Assembly: GCF_001556515.1 (NCBI RefSeq)
Contig: NZ_LSJA01000109.1
Coordinates: 15,878-79,877 of the forward strand
Source: Caulobacter sp. CCH9-E1
GTDB lineage: Bacteria > Pseudomonadota > Alphaproteobacteria > Caulobacterales > Caulobacteraceae
Length of the DNA stretch: 64,000 bases
Reading direction: 5' to 3'
Made by a program: the position numbers and the translations under genes. Shown here one piece after another: positions 28,984 through 38,617 of the stretch. Positions within the stretch are counted from its first letter, which is position 1, and every line of letters starts with the position of its first letter. Below the pieces are notes generated by a model. It searched no databases and was not told the DNA's origin. It worked only from the letters and a program-made list of their open reading frames with translations.

Positions 28984-29400
28984 ATGAACCCAGACGCCAT
29001 CACCCTCGTTGTCGTGGCCGACGGTCGTCGCGCCCGCCTTCTGGAACAGCCGCGTATCGACGGTCCGCTGCATGACCGCCCCGAATGGCTGGCCGATGTG
29101 AAGGAGCATCACGACCACGCCGCCCCCAGCCACATCACCCACTCGGGCGATGCTCGGGACCGCGCCGAAAAGGCGTTCCTGACCGATCTGGCCAAGCGGC
29201 TGGAAGGCCTCTCCGCCAAGCACCACTTCGATCAGATCATCCTGGTCGCGCCGCCGCGCGCGCTGGGCCATCTGCGCGAGGCGCTGTCGCCAAGCCTGGC
29301 CAAGAAGGTCGTTGGTTCGGATCCGCACGAGCGGGTCGACGCCACCATCATCACGCTGGAAGCCGCGGTGCACGCCGCGCGCTACGCCAACGCCGCCTGA
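28984..29400 (+). CDS. host attachment protein family (eRF1-like fold)
   Basis: The protein has 138 residues. It matches the family annotated 'protein required for attachment to host cells': an N-terminal VVVADGRRARLLE strand, a central HHFDQIILVAPPRALGHLREAL segment, and a closing VVGSDPHERVDATIITLE. The fold resembles the eRF1 middle domain or baeRF family, which includes ribosome-rescue-like proteins; the attachment name comes from an Agrobacterium phenotype. The true role is unknown. It is monocistronic, with a GC-rich hairpin terminator after it. Confidence 0.8.
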   Translation: MNPDAITLVVVADGRRARLLEQPRIDGPLHDRPEWLADVKEHHDHAAPSHITHSGDARDRAEKAFLTDLAKRLEGLSAKHHFDQIILVAPPRALGHLREALSPSLAKKVVGSDPHERVDATIITLEAAVHAARYANAA

Positions 29401-29437
29401 TACGCGCCCGGCGGCTCCCCGGGAGCGGTAGACGGGA

Positions 29438-29466
29438 GGCGAGCGGCCTTGCGCCGCTCGCCTTTC
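29438..29466 (+). terminator. hairpin terminator
   Basis: GGCGAGCGGC (29438-29447) pairs with GCCGCTCGCC (29453-29462) around a 5-nt loop, followed by TTT. It closes the host-attachment-family gene. Confidence 0.75.
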
Positions 29467-29505
29467 CCGCGTTCACTCTCCCGAACAAGTGTTTGGAGGG
29501 GCGCC

Positions 29506-30801
29506 ATGAACCGTCGGAAGCTGTTGGCCATGGCCGGCGCGCTGAGTTTAGCGCCGGGCGTTCAAGCCCGCGCCGCCGCACCGGACGCGATAGGGACGGA
29601 CGCGACGGCGGCGCGCGACGCCTATCTCTACGCCCTGCCGCTGATCGAGATGGCGACCACGCGCGCGCGGTTGCTCAAGACGCCCGGCGCGGCGATCAAC
29701 AAGTTGGACCACACACGCACCCTGGCGGACCATACGTCGCGTCGCGTGACGACGCCCAACAACGACACCCTCTATTCCTACGCCTTCCTGGACCTGACGA
29801 AGGGCCCGGCGACCCTGACCATCCCGCCCATGGGCCAGCGCTACTACTCGGCCGCGGTGATGGACATGTTCACCAACAACAACGTGGTGCTGGGGACGCG
29901 CACGATCGGCGGGGAGGGCGGAACCTTCACCCTGGTTGGACCGGGGCAGGCTTCGACGGGGCCCAATCCCGTCCGGATCGCCACGCCGCACGCCTGGCTG
30001 CTGCTGCGCGTGGTCACGGATGGCGGCGAGGACCTGGCCGCCGCGCACAAGGCGCAGGATGGCTTCCTGCTGAAGGGGCCGTCGACCGCGCCCGCGCCTA
30101 ACTACGCCACGCGCGACGCCGCGCCTGACGCCTATTTCGCGGCCGCCCGCGCCTTGTTGGGCAGCGATCCCGCCCCACCGACCGATCTCCGCATCCTGCG
30201 CCGCACCGCCGCCTTCCTCGGCGCGGGATCCTTCGACGCCGCCACGGCCGCAGAGGGCGTCGATGAGGCCAAGCTGATCACGATGTTCGCCAAGGAGCGG
30301 CAGACCTTCACCGCCGGCTGGGCCTATCCGCGCCCCAACCTGGGCGACTACGGCCAGGACTATCTCTATCGCGCCATCGTCGCCCTGCAGGGCCTGGGCG
30401 CGCTGCCGGTGGCCGAGGCGATGTACATGAAGGCGGCCGGAGACGACGGCGCGGGTCTGTTCACGGGCGATGGCCTGTATCGTCTGAGCCTGCCGGCGCA
30501 TCTGCCCCTGGACGGCTTCTGGTCGCTGTCGATGTACGAGGCCACGGCCGACGGCCAGTTCTTCTTCGCCGGCAATCCGCTGAACCGTTACACGATCGGC
30601 GACCGTACGGCTGGCCTGAAGCGCAATGCGGATGGCGGCCTGGACATCTGGATCGGCCGAACCGACCCTGGCGGCGAGCGCTCGGCCAACTGGCTGCCCG
30701 CGCCGAAAACCGGGCCGTTCGCCATGTACCTTCGCGTCTATCTGCCTCGCGCCGAGCTGCTGGACGGCCGCTATCGCCTGCCGCCCGTCGTGAAGGCCTG
30801 A
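29506..30801 (+). CDS. DUF1254/DUF1214 domain protein, exported
   Basis: The protein has 431 residues from the ATG with GGAGGGGCGCC upstream. A short signal sequence (NRRKLLAMAGALSLAPGVQARA) precedes a DUF1254 domain (about 35-160; the segment RRVTTPNNDTLYSYAFLDLTKGP is diagnostic). A DUF1214 domain follows (about 320-430; DGFWSLSMYEATADGQFF). The family is widespread, exported and of unknown function; some members are called murein or cell-envelope proteins without proof. Confidence 0.85.
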   Translation: MNRRKLLAMAGALSLAPGVQARAAAPDAIGTDATAARDAYLYALPLIEMATTRARLLKTPGAAINKLDHTRTLADHTSRRVTTPNNDTLYSYAFLDLTKGPATLTIPPMGQRYYSAAVMDMFTNNNVVLGTRTIGGEGGTFTLVGPGQASTGPNPVRIATPHAWLLLRVVTDGGEDLAAAHKAQDGFLLKGPSTAPAPNYATRDAAPDAYFAAARALLGSDPAPPTDLRILRRTAAFLGAGSFDAATAAEGVDEAKLITMFAKERQTFTAGWAYPRPNLGDYGQDYLYRAIVALQGLGALPVAEAMYMKAAGDDGAGLFTGDGLYRLSLPAHLPLDGFWSLSMYEATADGQFFFAGNPLNRYTIGDRTAGLKRNADGGLDIWIGRTDPGGERSANWLPAPKTGPFAMYLRVYLPRAELLDGRYRLPPVVKA

Positions 30802-30868
30802 TCGGGGCTCGACCCGGACGGCCCGCGGCGGCAAAGTCGCGCCGACTCGTTCCTGAGGAGATCCATTG

Positions 30869-31978
<1,110 letters not shown>

Positions 31979-31988
31979 ACCCTCAGTT

Positions 31989-32104
31989 CCTTTCCCCCTT
32001 GCGGGGAAAGGTGGCCGCGAAGCGGTCGGATTGGGGGTGTCGGCTCGGCGATGGCGGCGCTGACACCCCCACCCCAGCCCCTCCCCGCAAGGGGGAGGGG
32101 AGGA
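31989..32104. repeat. GC-rich REP/BIME-like palindromic repeat, copy 1
   Basis: This is a compound inverted repeat. An outer palindrome (CCCCCTTGCGGGGAAAGG) opens the element, a GCCGCGAAGCGGTC hairpin and a GGGGGTGTC/GACACCCCC pair form the middle, and a mirror of the outer palindrome closes it (CCCTCCCCGCAAGGGGGAGGGG). The same layout recurs near 53911 and 58951. It lies between frmA and the S-formylglutathione hydrolase gene. Confidence 0.8.
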
Positions 32105-32112
32105 GATTGGTG

Positions 32113-32946
32113 ATGACCGTAGAAGTCTTGAGCACCCACCGCGTGCACGGCGGAACCCTCCGCTACTGCAAGCATGACAGCACCAGCACCGGCACGCCGA
32201 TGAAGTTCACGGTGTGGACGCCGGATGGGCAGGGGCCGTTTCCCTATCTCGTCTGGCTGTCGGGGCTGACCTGCACCGAGGACAATTTCACGGTGAAGTC
32301 GGGCGTCTACGAACACGCCGCGAAACACGGGATCGCGATCGTCGCTCCCGACACCTCGCCGCGCGGGGAAGGCGTGGCCGATGACCCGGCCTATGACCTG
32401 GGGCAGGGCGCGGGCTTCTATGTCGACGCCACCCAGGCCCCGTGGGCGCCGCACTTCATGATGCATTCCTACGTCACCGGCGACCTCTTGGCGGCGGTCG
32501 AGGGCGCGTTCCCGCTGAATGGCGCGCGCAAGGGGATCTTCGGCCACTCGATGGGCGGCCACGGCGCCCTGACCATCGCGCTGAAGCATCCCGAGCTCTT
32601 CAAGTCGGTCAGCGCTTTCGCGCCGATCGTCTCGCCGCTGAACTGTCCGTGGGGCGACAAGGCGCTGACGGCCTATCTTGGTCCCGACCGCGCCGCCTGG
32701 CGTCCCCACGACGCCTGCGCCCTGATCGAAGACGGGAGGGGCTCTGAGTTCGACGAGATCCTGATCGACCAGGGCCTGGCCGATAATTTCCTGGAAAACC
32801 AGCTGAAGCCCGAGCTGCTCGAAGCCGCCGCCGCCAAGACTGGCCGCAAGGTCACGGTTCGTCGCCAGGAAGGTTACGACCACAGCTACTTTTTCATCAC
32901 GACGTTCATCGGAGACCACTTGGCCTTTCATGCCGCTCGGCTCTAG
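32113..32946 (+). CDS. fghA: S-formylglutathione hydrolase
   Basis: The 277-residue alpha/beta hydrolase (esterase D family) cleaves S-formylglutathione to formate and glutathione, the second step of formaldehyde detoxification. The nucleophile elbow is GHSMGG. The family segments LVWLSGLTCTEDNF, SPLNCPWGDKA and EGYDHSYFFI (catalytic His) are present. The ATG follows GGAGGGGAGGAG, part of which comes from the upstream repeat. Its stop shares CTAG with the convergent transporter gene. Confidence 0.95.
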   Translation: MTVEVLSTHRVHGGTLRYCKHDSTSTGTPMKFTVWTPDGQGPFPYLVWLSGLTCTEDNFTVKSGVYEHAAKHGIAIVAPDTSPRGEGVADDPAYDLGQGAGFYVDATQAPWAPHFMMHSYVTGDLLAAVEGAFPLNGARKGIFGHSMGGHGALTIALKHPELFKSVSAFAPIVSPLNCPWGDKALTAYLGPDRAAWRPHDACALIEDGRGSEFDEILIDQGLADNFLENQLKPELLEAAAAKTGRKVTVRRQEGYDHSYFFITTFIGDHLAFHAARL

Positions 32947-34073
32947 GCGCGAGTGACGGCGACGGCCCTGTCCGCGGTCAGACAGGGCGCGTGGAATAGG
33001 GAGCCGCTCCAGGCGCCGCGGATCGTGCGTATGGCGACAATGGTCCAGACGACGGCCAGCATCGCGATCAGGGACTGACCCGCCGCCGTCAGGGCGGGGA
33101 TGGGCAAGAGGCGGGCCAGCTTCAGCGTGGCCAGGGTAAAGACGCCCAACGGGAAGGTGTAGCCCCACCAACCCAGATTGAAGGGCAGGCCGACGCGCAG
33201 CTGGCGGACCGTGATCAACGCCGCCATCATCAGCCACCACAGGCCGTAACCCCACAGCAGAAGCCCGGCCAGCAGGCTGGCGCCGCGGAAGACGTCGGCA
33301 TAGGCGGCAAGGCCACTCTGGCCCAGAACCGCCGGCGCGGCCTCGCCCAGGACCAGCAGGGCCAGGGCGCCGGTGCCGATCGGGCCAAGCGCCAGCCAGC
33401 TGGTCGCGGCCATGCCGGCTTCCGGCAGCTTGTGCAGCGCCATCCGCAGCACCAGCACGGTCAGGATGCTGAGCGCCAAAGGAACTGAGAGAGCCCAGAG
33501 AACATAGCTGGTGATCAGCACGTCCAGCCTGACGGCCGGATCGACGAGGTGCGGGATCAGCAGGCCGCCGCTGGCCGCGGCCACCTCGGACGGCACGATC
33601 GGCAGAAGCCAGACGGCCGTCATGCGCTCGATGCCGTGATCCTGACGCGTGAACATCAACAATGGAATGGCCAGGCCGCAGCCGATCGCCAGCAGGACGT
33701 CGATACGCCAGAGGGCCTCGGCGATCGCGATGGCGGGCGGGCCCACCAGGTCCGGACCGAAGATCAGGAAGCCGTTGACGATCGTCGCCAGCCCCATCGG
33801 GGCGCAGCCGAAGAACATCGACATCACCGGGTGTTCGAAGATCCTCCGGGCCTCGCGCGGGAACAGCGCCCAGCGCGCGGCGTAGAGACCACTGAACACG
33901 CAGAACAGCAGAATGTTGACCAGCCAGAGCGCCTGGCCGAGCGGACGCAGCGGCGTCTGGGCCAGGGCCAGGGCCAGGACCCCGGTGCCCATGGTGACCG
34001 CGAACCAGTTCGGCGTGAACTGGCGCACGATATCCTGTCGAAGGCTCAAGCGGAGCGGACGCAATGTGGTCAT
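32943..34073 (-). CDS. TDT-family (TehA/SLAC1-like) transporter
   Basis: The 376-residue integral membrane protein has about ten helices. The start QFTPNWFAVTMGTGVLALAL is the hallmark of the tellurite-resistance/dicarboxylate transporter family (F-x-P-x-W-F-x-x-x-M-G-T-G). Known relatives export sulfite, tellurite-related anions, malate or chloride. The LysR gene lies immediately upstream on the same strand with a 41-base gap, so sulfite or another anion regulated by that LysR is a reasonable guess, not a demonstration. The start codon lies inside a 9-bp inverted repeat. Confidence 0.8.
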   Translation of the reverse strand: MTTLRPLRLSLRQDIVRQFTPNWFAVTMGTGVLALALAQTPLRPLGQALWLVNILLFCVFSGLYAARWALFPREARRIFEHPVMSMFFGCAPMGLATIVNGFLIFGPDLVGPPAIAIAEALWRIDVLLAIGCGLAIPLLMFTRQDHGIERMTAVWLLPIVPSEVAAASGGLLIPHLVDPAVRLDVLITSYVLWALSVPLALSILTVLVLRMALHKLPEAGMAATSWLALGPIGTGALALLVLGEAAPAVLGQSGLAAYADVFRGASLLAGLLLWGYGLWWLMMAALITVRQLRVGLPFNLGWWGYTFPLGVFTLATLKLARLLPIPALTAAGQSLIAMLAVVWTIVAIRTIRGAWSGSLFHAPCLTADRAVAVTRA

Positions 34074-34099
34074 GGAACGATCCTTTCGAGCGTTCCATG
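34071..34099 (-). promoter_or_regulatory. hairpin enclosing the transporter start codon
   Basis: CATGGAACG (34071-34079) and CGTTCCATG (34091-34099) form a perfect 9-bp inverted repeat around 11 bases. On the minus strand, the loop contains the ribosome site (AAAGGA) and the downstream arm contains the ATG of the TDT transporter. The mRNA could therefore hide its own start. The DNA palindrome could alternatively bind a regulator. Confidence 0.55.
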
Positions 34100-34114
34100 C
34101 GCCGCAGAAATCGT

Positions 34115-35032
34115 TCAGTCTAACGTGTTATTTTTGTCATTCCGTTCGATGCAATCGAACGTTTTCAGCGTGGCGATGAACGCTTCGCCCGCCTTGCCGC
34201 GCCATCGGTCCCTATGGCGCACCAGCCAATAGGCGCGGGGCGGCAGGTCGAAGGGAACCTCGACGAGCGTTCCGGTCGAGAGGCTGGCCGCCACGACGCT
34301 GCGGGACAAGACGCCGGCGCCCATGCCGGACTCGATGGCGCCGCGCACGGATTCGTTATCGGGCAGGGTTATGGCGACGGGGGCCGCGGCCGGATCGACG
34401 CCGGTCCGCGCCAGGAGCAGGTCGAAGGCGGCGCGGGTCCCCGAGCCGGGTTCGCGCAGCACCCATTCGGTCTCCGCGAGATCGGCGGCGCGAGGGGCTG
34501 ACGTCGCCCAAGGGTGCTCTGGCGAGACGAGGATCACTGGCTGATCCTGATCGACGACGCTCACCTCCAACGCGGGGTTGTCGACCGCTCCCTCGACGAA
34601 GCCGAGCTCCGCCAGGCCCTCGGCGACGGCCTCGGCGACCTGGCGGGTGTTGCCGATGGTGACGTCCAGAACGATGCCGGGCCAGGCGCGCCGGAAAGCG
34701 GCCAAGCGCGCTGGGAGCCAATAGCTGGCGATCGTCTGGCTGGCCTGGATCGCCAGTCGCCCGCGGGAGAGGTCGCCCAGGTTCGTGAGCGCGGCTTCGG
34801 CGGCCTCCGCCCGCGCCAGCACCGCCTTAGCCTCGGACAGGAAGGCCTGGCCGGCGGGGTTCAGAACGATGGCGCGTCCGACCCGGTCGAACAGCGAGAC
34901 GCCGTGCCGGTTCTCCAGCGCCGCCACCGCGCTCGACACCGCCGATTGGGTGAGGTTCAGCTCGCGCGCCGCCTGGGTGACATGCTGCCGCTCGGCCACG
35001 GCGACGAAGATGCGAAGCTGCTCGAGGGTCAT
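34115..35032 (-). CDS. LysR family transcriptional regulator
   Basis: The 305-residue regulator has an N-terminal LysR helix-turn-helix (TLEQLRIFVAVAERQHVTQAARELNLTQSAVSSAV in consecutive parts over residues 2-36). A periplasmic-binding-like effector domain follows from about 88 (GRLAIQASQTIASYWLPARL), with the LVSPEHPW and EPGSGTRA motifs. The subgroup resembles CysL/YeiE/CbbR-type proteins. The EPGSGTR ligand loop is frequent in anion-sensing members, in line with its neighbour being an anion exporter. It probably heads an operon with that transporter. Confidence 0.85.
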   Translation of the reverse strand: MTLEQLRIFVAVAERQHVTQAARELNLTQSAVSSAVAALENRHGVSLFDRVGRAIVLNPAGQAFLSEAKAVLARAEAAEAALTNLGDLSRGRLAIQASQTIASYWLPARLAAFRRAWPGIVLDVTIGNTRQVAEAVAEGLAELGFVEGAVDNPALEVSVVDQDQPVILVSPEHPWATSAPRAADLAETEWVLREPGSGTRAAFDLLLARTGVDPAAAPVAITLPDNESVRGAIESGMGAGVLSRSVVAASLSTGTLVEVPFDLPPRAYWLVRHRDRWRGKAGEAFIATLKTFDCIERNDKNNTLD

Positions 35033-35157
35033 GACGCAGGTTTAGGCCGGGCGGCTTTTCGGGTCCACGCCGCGCGGCTCGTGACTCTTTCGTAATTCAT
35101 CCTGGGTTCAGGCGGTGAAAGGCCTTCTCACGGTCAAGCTGACTGGAGGGGAAATCC

Positions 35158-35538
35158 ATGAAACTCGCACCGCTCGCCGCCGTGATCGCCCTGGGCCTGA
35201 GCACCTCGGCGTGTGTCATTATCGATGCTGACGAGGGCCACCACGACGTCACGGTGACCCGGGGCGTTTCGGACGGTCTCGAGCCGCTGCAGGCGGTTCG
35301 GGTGGAGCGCGACGACCTCGTTATCCGCGTTTCGTCCAACGGCTGCACGCGGTCCGACGACTTCTCGGTCGAGAGCCAGCGTCGTGACGGCCTGACCGCC
35401 TTTACCTTCACCCGCAAACGCCCGGACATGTGCCGGGCCCTGATCGCCGACGGCGTCGAGCTGCGCTATCCGCTGGAGACGTTCGGCGTGGAGCGGGGCG
35501 GCCGCATCCGGGTGCGCAATCCGCTTGTTCGACCTTGA
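35158..35538 (+). CDS. small lipoprotein with C-X28-C pair, member 1
   Basis: The 126-residue lipoprotein (lipobox STSAC, Cys19) has a strong GGAGGGG ribosome site. I know no family name. The mature part is a single beta-rich domain: VIRVSSNGCTRSDDFSVE, then AFTFTRKRPDMC, then ELRYPLETFGVERGGRIRV with NP near the end. The two cysteines after the lipobox are 29 positions apart, exactly as in the lipoprotein at 38246, and the flanking pattern matches over about 70 residues. The two are paralogues. Confidence 0.75.
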   Translation: MKLAPLAAVIALGLSTSACVIIDADEGHHDVTVTRGVSDGLEPLQAVRVERDDLVIRVSSNGCTRSDDFSVESQRRDGLTAFTFTRKRPDMCRALIADGVELRYPLETFGVERGGRIRVRNPLVRP

Positions 35539-35573
35539 GTTGACGAGCTCGGGCCATGGTCTAGGCTGGAGCC

Positions 35574-35879
35574 ATGGTCCAAGAGCGCCTCGACCGCCGC
35601 GATGATGTCGTCAACCCGCTGACGCCATGGCGCTCGGCGGGGCTGATTTTCCTGGCCGGTTGGGCGGTGGTGCTCGCGGACGCCTTGGGCCTGCCGTTCC
35701 CGGTCCGATTTCACCGGCAGGCGGTGTTCGAGCCGGCGATGCTGCTACTCCCCTTCATCGTTTTGGCCGGCTATCTGACGTTCTGGATAATTTGGCGTCG
35801 GGGCGAAAGTCGGCGCAAGCGGAGATCACGAGCCTTACGTGAGCGGTTGCAAGGCGCCGCGCCGCCGCCGGAACATTGA
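35574..35879 (+). CDS. small membrane protein, 101 aa
   Basis: I do not recognise this protein. Two hydrophobic helices (about 22-41 and 52-73, the second ending FWIIWRR) precede a very basic C-terminal tail (RRGESRRKRRSRALRERL). The ATG has GGAG upstream. The gene follows the Cys-pair lipoprotein after 35 bases and may share its transcript. Confidence 0.65.
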   Translation: MVQERLDRRDDVVNPLTPWRSAGLIFLAGWAVVLADALGLPFPVRFHRQAVFEPAMLLLPFIVLAGYLTFWIIWRRGESRRKRRSRALRERLQGAAPPPEH

Positions 35880-36028
35880 CTCCCCGCCCGCCTTCGATCA
35901 TAAACCGCGCCTTCACGCTGCCGGCTCGCCGCGCGGCGCGATGACCTTATGACGGATTGACCCGAAGCCGCCGTTGCAATCGCACCTCTCTCGAGGGGAG
36001 CCGGCCCGGATCGTTAGAAAGAACGACT

Positions 36029-36646
36029 ATGTCGAAGCGCCATAGCGCCAAGTACAAAATCGACCGCCGCATGGGTGAAAACCTGTGGGGCCGTCCGAAG
36101 TCCCCGGTCAACCAACGCTCGTACGGTCCCGGCCAACATGGCCAGCGCCGCAAGAGCAAGGTTTCGGACTTCGGTCTGCAGCTGCGCGCCAAGCAAAAGC
36201 TGAAGGGTTACTACGGTAACCTGACCGAAAAGCAGTTCGCCCGCACCTACGAGGAAGCCGCCCGTCGCAAGGGCAATACCTCGGAGAACCTGATCGGCCT
36301 GCTGGAATCGCGCCTGGACGCCATCGTCTACCGCGCCAAGTTCGTGCCGACCCCGTTCGCGGCTCGCCAGTTCGTCAACCACGGCCACGTCCTGGTCAAC
36401 GGCAAGCGCGTCAACATCCCGTCGTACCGCTGCAAGGCCGGCGACGTGATCACCGTCCGTGAAAAGTCGCGCAACATGGCCCTGGTGCTGGAGTCGCTGG
36501 CCTCGAACGAACGTGACTTCTGCGAGTACGTCTCGGTCGAAGCCAAGTCGATGACCGCCACCTTCGTCCGCGCTCCGGAACTGTCGGAAGTTCCGTATCC
36601 GGTGAAGATGGAACCGAACCTCGTCGTCGAATTCTACGCCTCGTAA
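36029..36646 (+). CDS. rpsD: 30S ribosomal protein S4
   Basis: The 205-residue S4 is a primary 16S rRNA-binding protein that nucleates 30S assembly. The start [20 protein letters not shown] is the alphaproteobacterial S4 N-terminus, without the zinc-binding cysteines. The S4 RNA-binding domain (about 95-160; [32 protein letters not shown]) is complete. It is a single gene with a leader of about 70 or more bases and a strong terminator, away from the main ribosomal operons, as is usual in alphaproteobacteria. The Shine-Dalgarno match is poor (AGAAAGAACGACT). Confidence 0.97.
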   Translation: MSKRHSAKYKIDRRMGENLWGRPKSPVNQRSYGPGQHGQRRKSKVSDFGLQLRAKQKLKGYYGNLTEKQFARTYEEAARRKGNTSENLIGLLESRLDAIVYRAKFVPTPFAARQFVNHGHVLVNGKRVNIPSYRCKAGDVITVREKSRNMALVLESLASNERDFCEYVSVEAKSMTATFVRAPELSEVPYPVKMEPNLVVEFYAS

Positions 36647-36669
36647 GCGTCGGATCCGAAACGATACGG

Positions 36670-36701
36670 AAAAGGCCCCGGAGCGATCCGGGGCCTTTTT
36701 T
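36670..36701 (+). terminator. rpsD terminator
   Basis: AAAAGGCCCCGGA (36670-36682) pairs with TCCGGGGCCTTTT (36687-36699) around GCGA, followed by more T. This is a textbook intrinsic terminator. Confidence 0.92.
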
Positions 36702-36802
36702 GTTTCCAGCCCCTTGCAGCCGATCTCAAGGCTGCCTAGCTCTAGGACAGCGGGACCGGGCCCCTCTGGCGAGTGATGCAAGCGCTCGTGATGTCGGACC
36801 GC

Positions 36803-36884
36803 ATCGGGTGTTCTCGATGTCTTGGGTCCGGCCGCCTATGCCCCCCTCCCCAAAAGGCGCCGTTCGAGGCCGGGAACACCCGAT
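36803..36884 (+). promoter_or_regulatory. structured leader element before zinc-ribbon/htpX genes
   Basis: ATCGGGTGTTC (36803-36813) and GAACACCCGAT (36874-36884) are an 11-bp perfect inverted repeat. Inside it, CCGGCC (36828-36833) pairs with GGCCGG (36868-36873), directly stacked on the outer right arm. The element ends 28 bases before the zinc-ribbon start codon. It could be a regulatory RNA structure or a binding site. Confidence 0.5.
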
Positions 36885-36912
36885 CCATACCTTTTTGGAC
36901 CGGAGGTTCCGT

Positions 36913-37218
36913 ATGCCGCTTCTGATGTGCCCCAATTGCGACGCCTCGATGCAGAGCGTCCAACGCGCTGGCGTGGAGTTCGACATGTGCGCGCGCTGCC
37001 GGGGCGTGTGGCTGGATCGCGGCGAGCTGGAGAAGCTGATGGCGCTAGAGCGCGAGGAGACGCAGGCGGTCTATGGCCAGCCGCGCCCCTACAGCCGACC
37101 CGACCATCACCACGATCACAGGCCGTCCAGCTACCGCCGCGACGAGGACGACCACCGCGGCGGGGCCTACGGCTATAAGAAGAAAAAGCGCTTCGACCTG
37201 TTCGACATCTTCGACTGA
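36913..37218 (+). CDS. zf-TFIIB-type zinc-ribbon protein
   Basis: The 101-residue protein has a strong GGAGG site nine bases before the ATG. The N-terminal zinc ribbon has two knuckles, CPNC (6-9) and CARC (about 26-29), followed by [14 protein letters not shown], the standard zf-TFIIB family signature. The second half is a His/Asp/Arg-rich, probably disordered region ([20 protein letters not shown]) that could also bind metal. It ends in [13 protein letters not shown]. Small proteins of this family are uncharacterised. It is 11 bases from htpX and very likely cotranscribed. Confidence 0.85.
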   Translation: MPLLMCPNCDASMQSVQRAGVEFDMCARCRGVWLDRGELEKLMALEREETQAVYGQPRPYSRPDHHHDHRPSSYRRDEDDHRGGAYGYKKKKRFDLFDIFD

Positions 37219-37229
37219 CAGCCAGACCG

Positions 37230-38186
37230 ATGAACCACCTCAAGACCTATATTCTGCTCGCGGGCCTGACGGCCCTGTTCGCCGGCGCCGGCTACCTGAT
37301 CGGCGGCCCGACCGGCATGGCGATCGCCCTGGCCCTGGCCGTGGCGATGAACGCCTTCTCGTACTGGAACGCCGACAAGATCGTGCTGCGCACCTATGGC
37401 GCGGTCGAGGTCGACGACAGCCATCCCGAGCCGCTGATCCGCAACTACGCCGCCGACGTAGCCGAGATGGCCGCCAAGGCCGGTCTGCCGCGCCCGCGCA
37501 TCACGATCATCGACAGCGTCCAGCCGAACGCCTTCGCGACCGGCCGCGACCCGGCCCATGCGGCCGTCGCCGCCACCACGGGCCTGCTGTCGCTGCTGAC
37601 CCGCGATGAGATCCGGGGCGTGATGGCCCACGAGCTGGCTCACGTGAAGAACCGCGACACCCTGACCATGACCGTGACCGCGACGATCGCCGGCGCGATC
37701 TCGGCCCTGGCCAACTTCGCCTTCTTCTTCGGCGGTTCGCGCGACGAGGAAGGCAACGGGGGCGGTATCGGCGGGATGATCGGCGCGATCGCCATCGCCA
37801 TCCTGGCGCCGATCGCCGCCATGCTGGTGCAGATGGCGATCAGCCGCTCGCGCGAATACGAGGCCGACCGCATTGGCGCCCAGATCGCCGGCGACCCGGA
37901 TTCCCTGGCCCGCGCGCTGGAGAAGATCGAAGCCTATGCGCGCGGCGGCTACGAGAACGTCCAGGCCGAGCGCAATCCGGCCACGGCCCACATGTTCATC
38001 ATCAACCCGCTGGCCGGGAAGGGCGCGGACAACCTGTTCTCGACCCACCCGGCGACCCACAACCGCGTCGAGGCGCTGATGAAGCTGGGCGTCTCGCGTC
38101 AGGCCCGCCGCCCGGTCGCGGCCATGGCGGCCGCCGCGCCGTCGGTCCCGCGCAGCCCCGGTCGCGAGCCCGGTCCCTGGGGGTAG
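37230..38186 (+). CDS. htpX: M48 family zinc metalloprotease HtpX
   Basis: The 318-residue inner-membrane protease removes misfolded membrane proteins. Two N-terminal transmembrane helices (about 6-43) and a second pair (about 142-168 and 180-205) flank the catalytic domain. The zinc motif is HELAH (134-138) and the third ligand lies in [11 protein letters not shown]. The [13 protein letters not shown] segment is typical HtpX. There is no good ribosome site of its own, so translational coupling to the zinc-ribbon gene is likely. The C-terminal 30 residues are proline-rich. Confidence 0.95.
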   Translation: MNHLKTYILLAGLTALFAGAGYLIGGPTGMAIALALAVAMNAFSYWNADKIVLRTYGAVEVDDSHPEPLIRNYAADVAEMAAKAGLPRPRITIIDSVQPNAFATGRDPAHAAVAATTGLLSLLTRDEIRGVMAHELAHVKNRDTLTMTVTATIAGAISALANFAFFFGGSRDEEGNGGGIGGMIGAIAIAILAPIAAMLVQMAISRSREYEADRIGAQIAGDPDSLARALEKIEAYARGGYENVQAERNPATAHMFIINPLAGKGADNLFSTHPATHNRVEALMKLGVSRQARRPVAAMAAAAPSVPRSPGREPGPWG

Positions 38187-38245
38187 TCAGCCCGTTCGCC
38201 CTGGGGGATGCTCCGAGTCATCAGGATTGACGGTGTGTGGAGCGG

Positions 38246-38617
38246 ATGGCGAGCATAGGCTCACGCAGGAGTTTCTTGCTCGCGAGCGCTTGCTTTGTGC
38301 TGGCCGGCTGCGCAACGACGCCTCGCCTGGTCGCGGGCGAGACCTGGCCTGAGCTTGAGCCGCTGCTGGCGGTCGCCCTGGGCCGACATGAGGTGATGAT
38401 CCGGATCGAGAGCCGGGGCTGCGCCGACCGCGCCAACATGGTGTTCCGGGTGGACCGCAAGGACGGCCGGGCGGTGGTCGCCTTCGCCCGTCGACGGCTG
38501 GAGACCTGCAAGGGCCCCACGAGCTGGGCGGACATGACCTTCAGCTATGGGGAGCTGGGCCTGAAGCGCGGCGAGCGGATCGTGATCGCGAACCCGGTCA
38601 TCGGCCCTTCGGCGTGA
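38246..38617 (+). CDS. small lipoprotein with C-X28-C pair, member 2
   Basis: The protein has about 123 residues from the ATG; a GTG three codons earlier is also possible. The signal GSRRSFLLASACFVLAGC ends in a lipobox. The mature domain parallels the lipoprotein at 35158: VMIRIESRGCADRANMVFRV, AFARRRLETC, FSYGELGLKRGERIVIANP. The spacing between the two conserved cysteines is again exactly 29 positions, suggesting a disulfide that pins a small beta domain. The last 20 bases overlap the convergent thioesterase gene. Confidence 0.72.
   Translation: MASIGSRRSFLLASACFVLAGCATTPRLVAGETWPELEPLLAVALGRHEVMIRIESRGCADRANMVFRVDRKDGRAVVAFARRRLETCKGPTSWADMTFSYGELGLKRGERIVIANPVIGPSA

Noticed and set aside
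28984..29400. Evidence of host interaction from the 'host attachment' family
   Set aside because: The family name derives from one phenotype; the fold is eRF1-like and the neighbourhood holds no adhesion or host-related gene.
34071..34099. EcfG promoter reading from GGAAC and CGTT at the transporter start
   Set aside because: The spacer is 12 bases, not 16 or 17, and the elements are arms of an inverted repeat overlapping the start codon.
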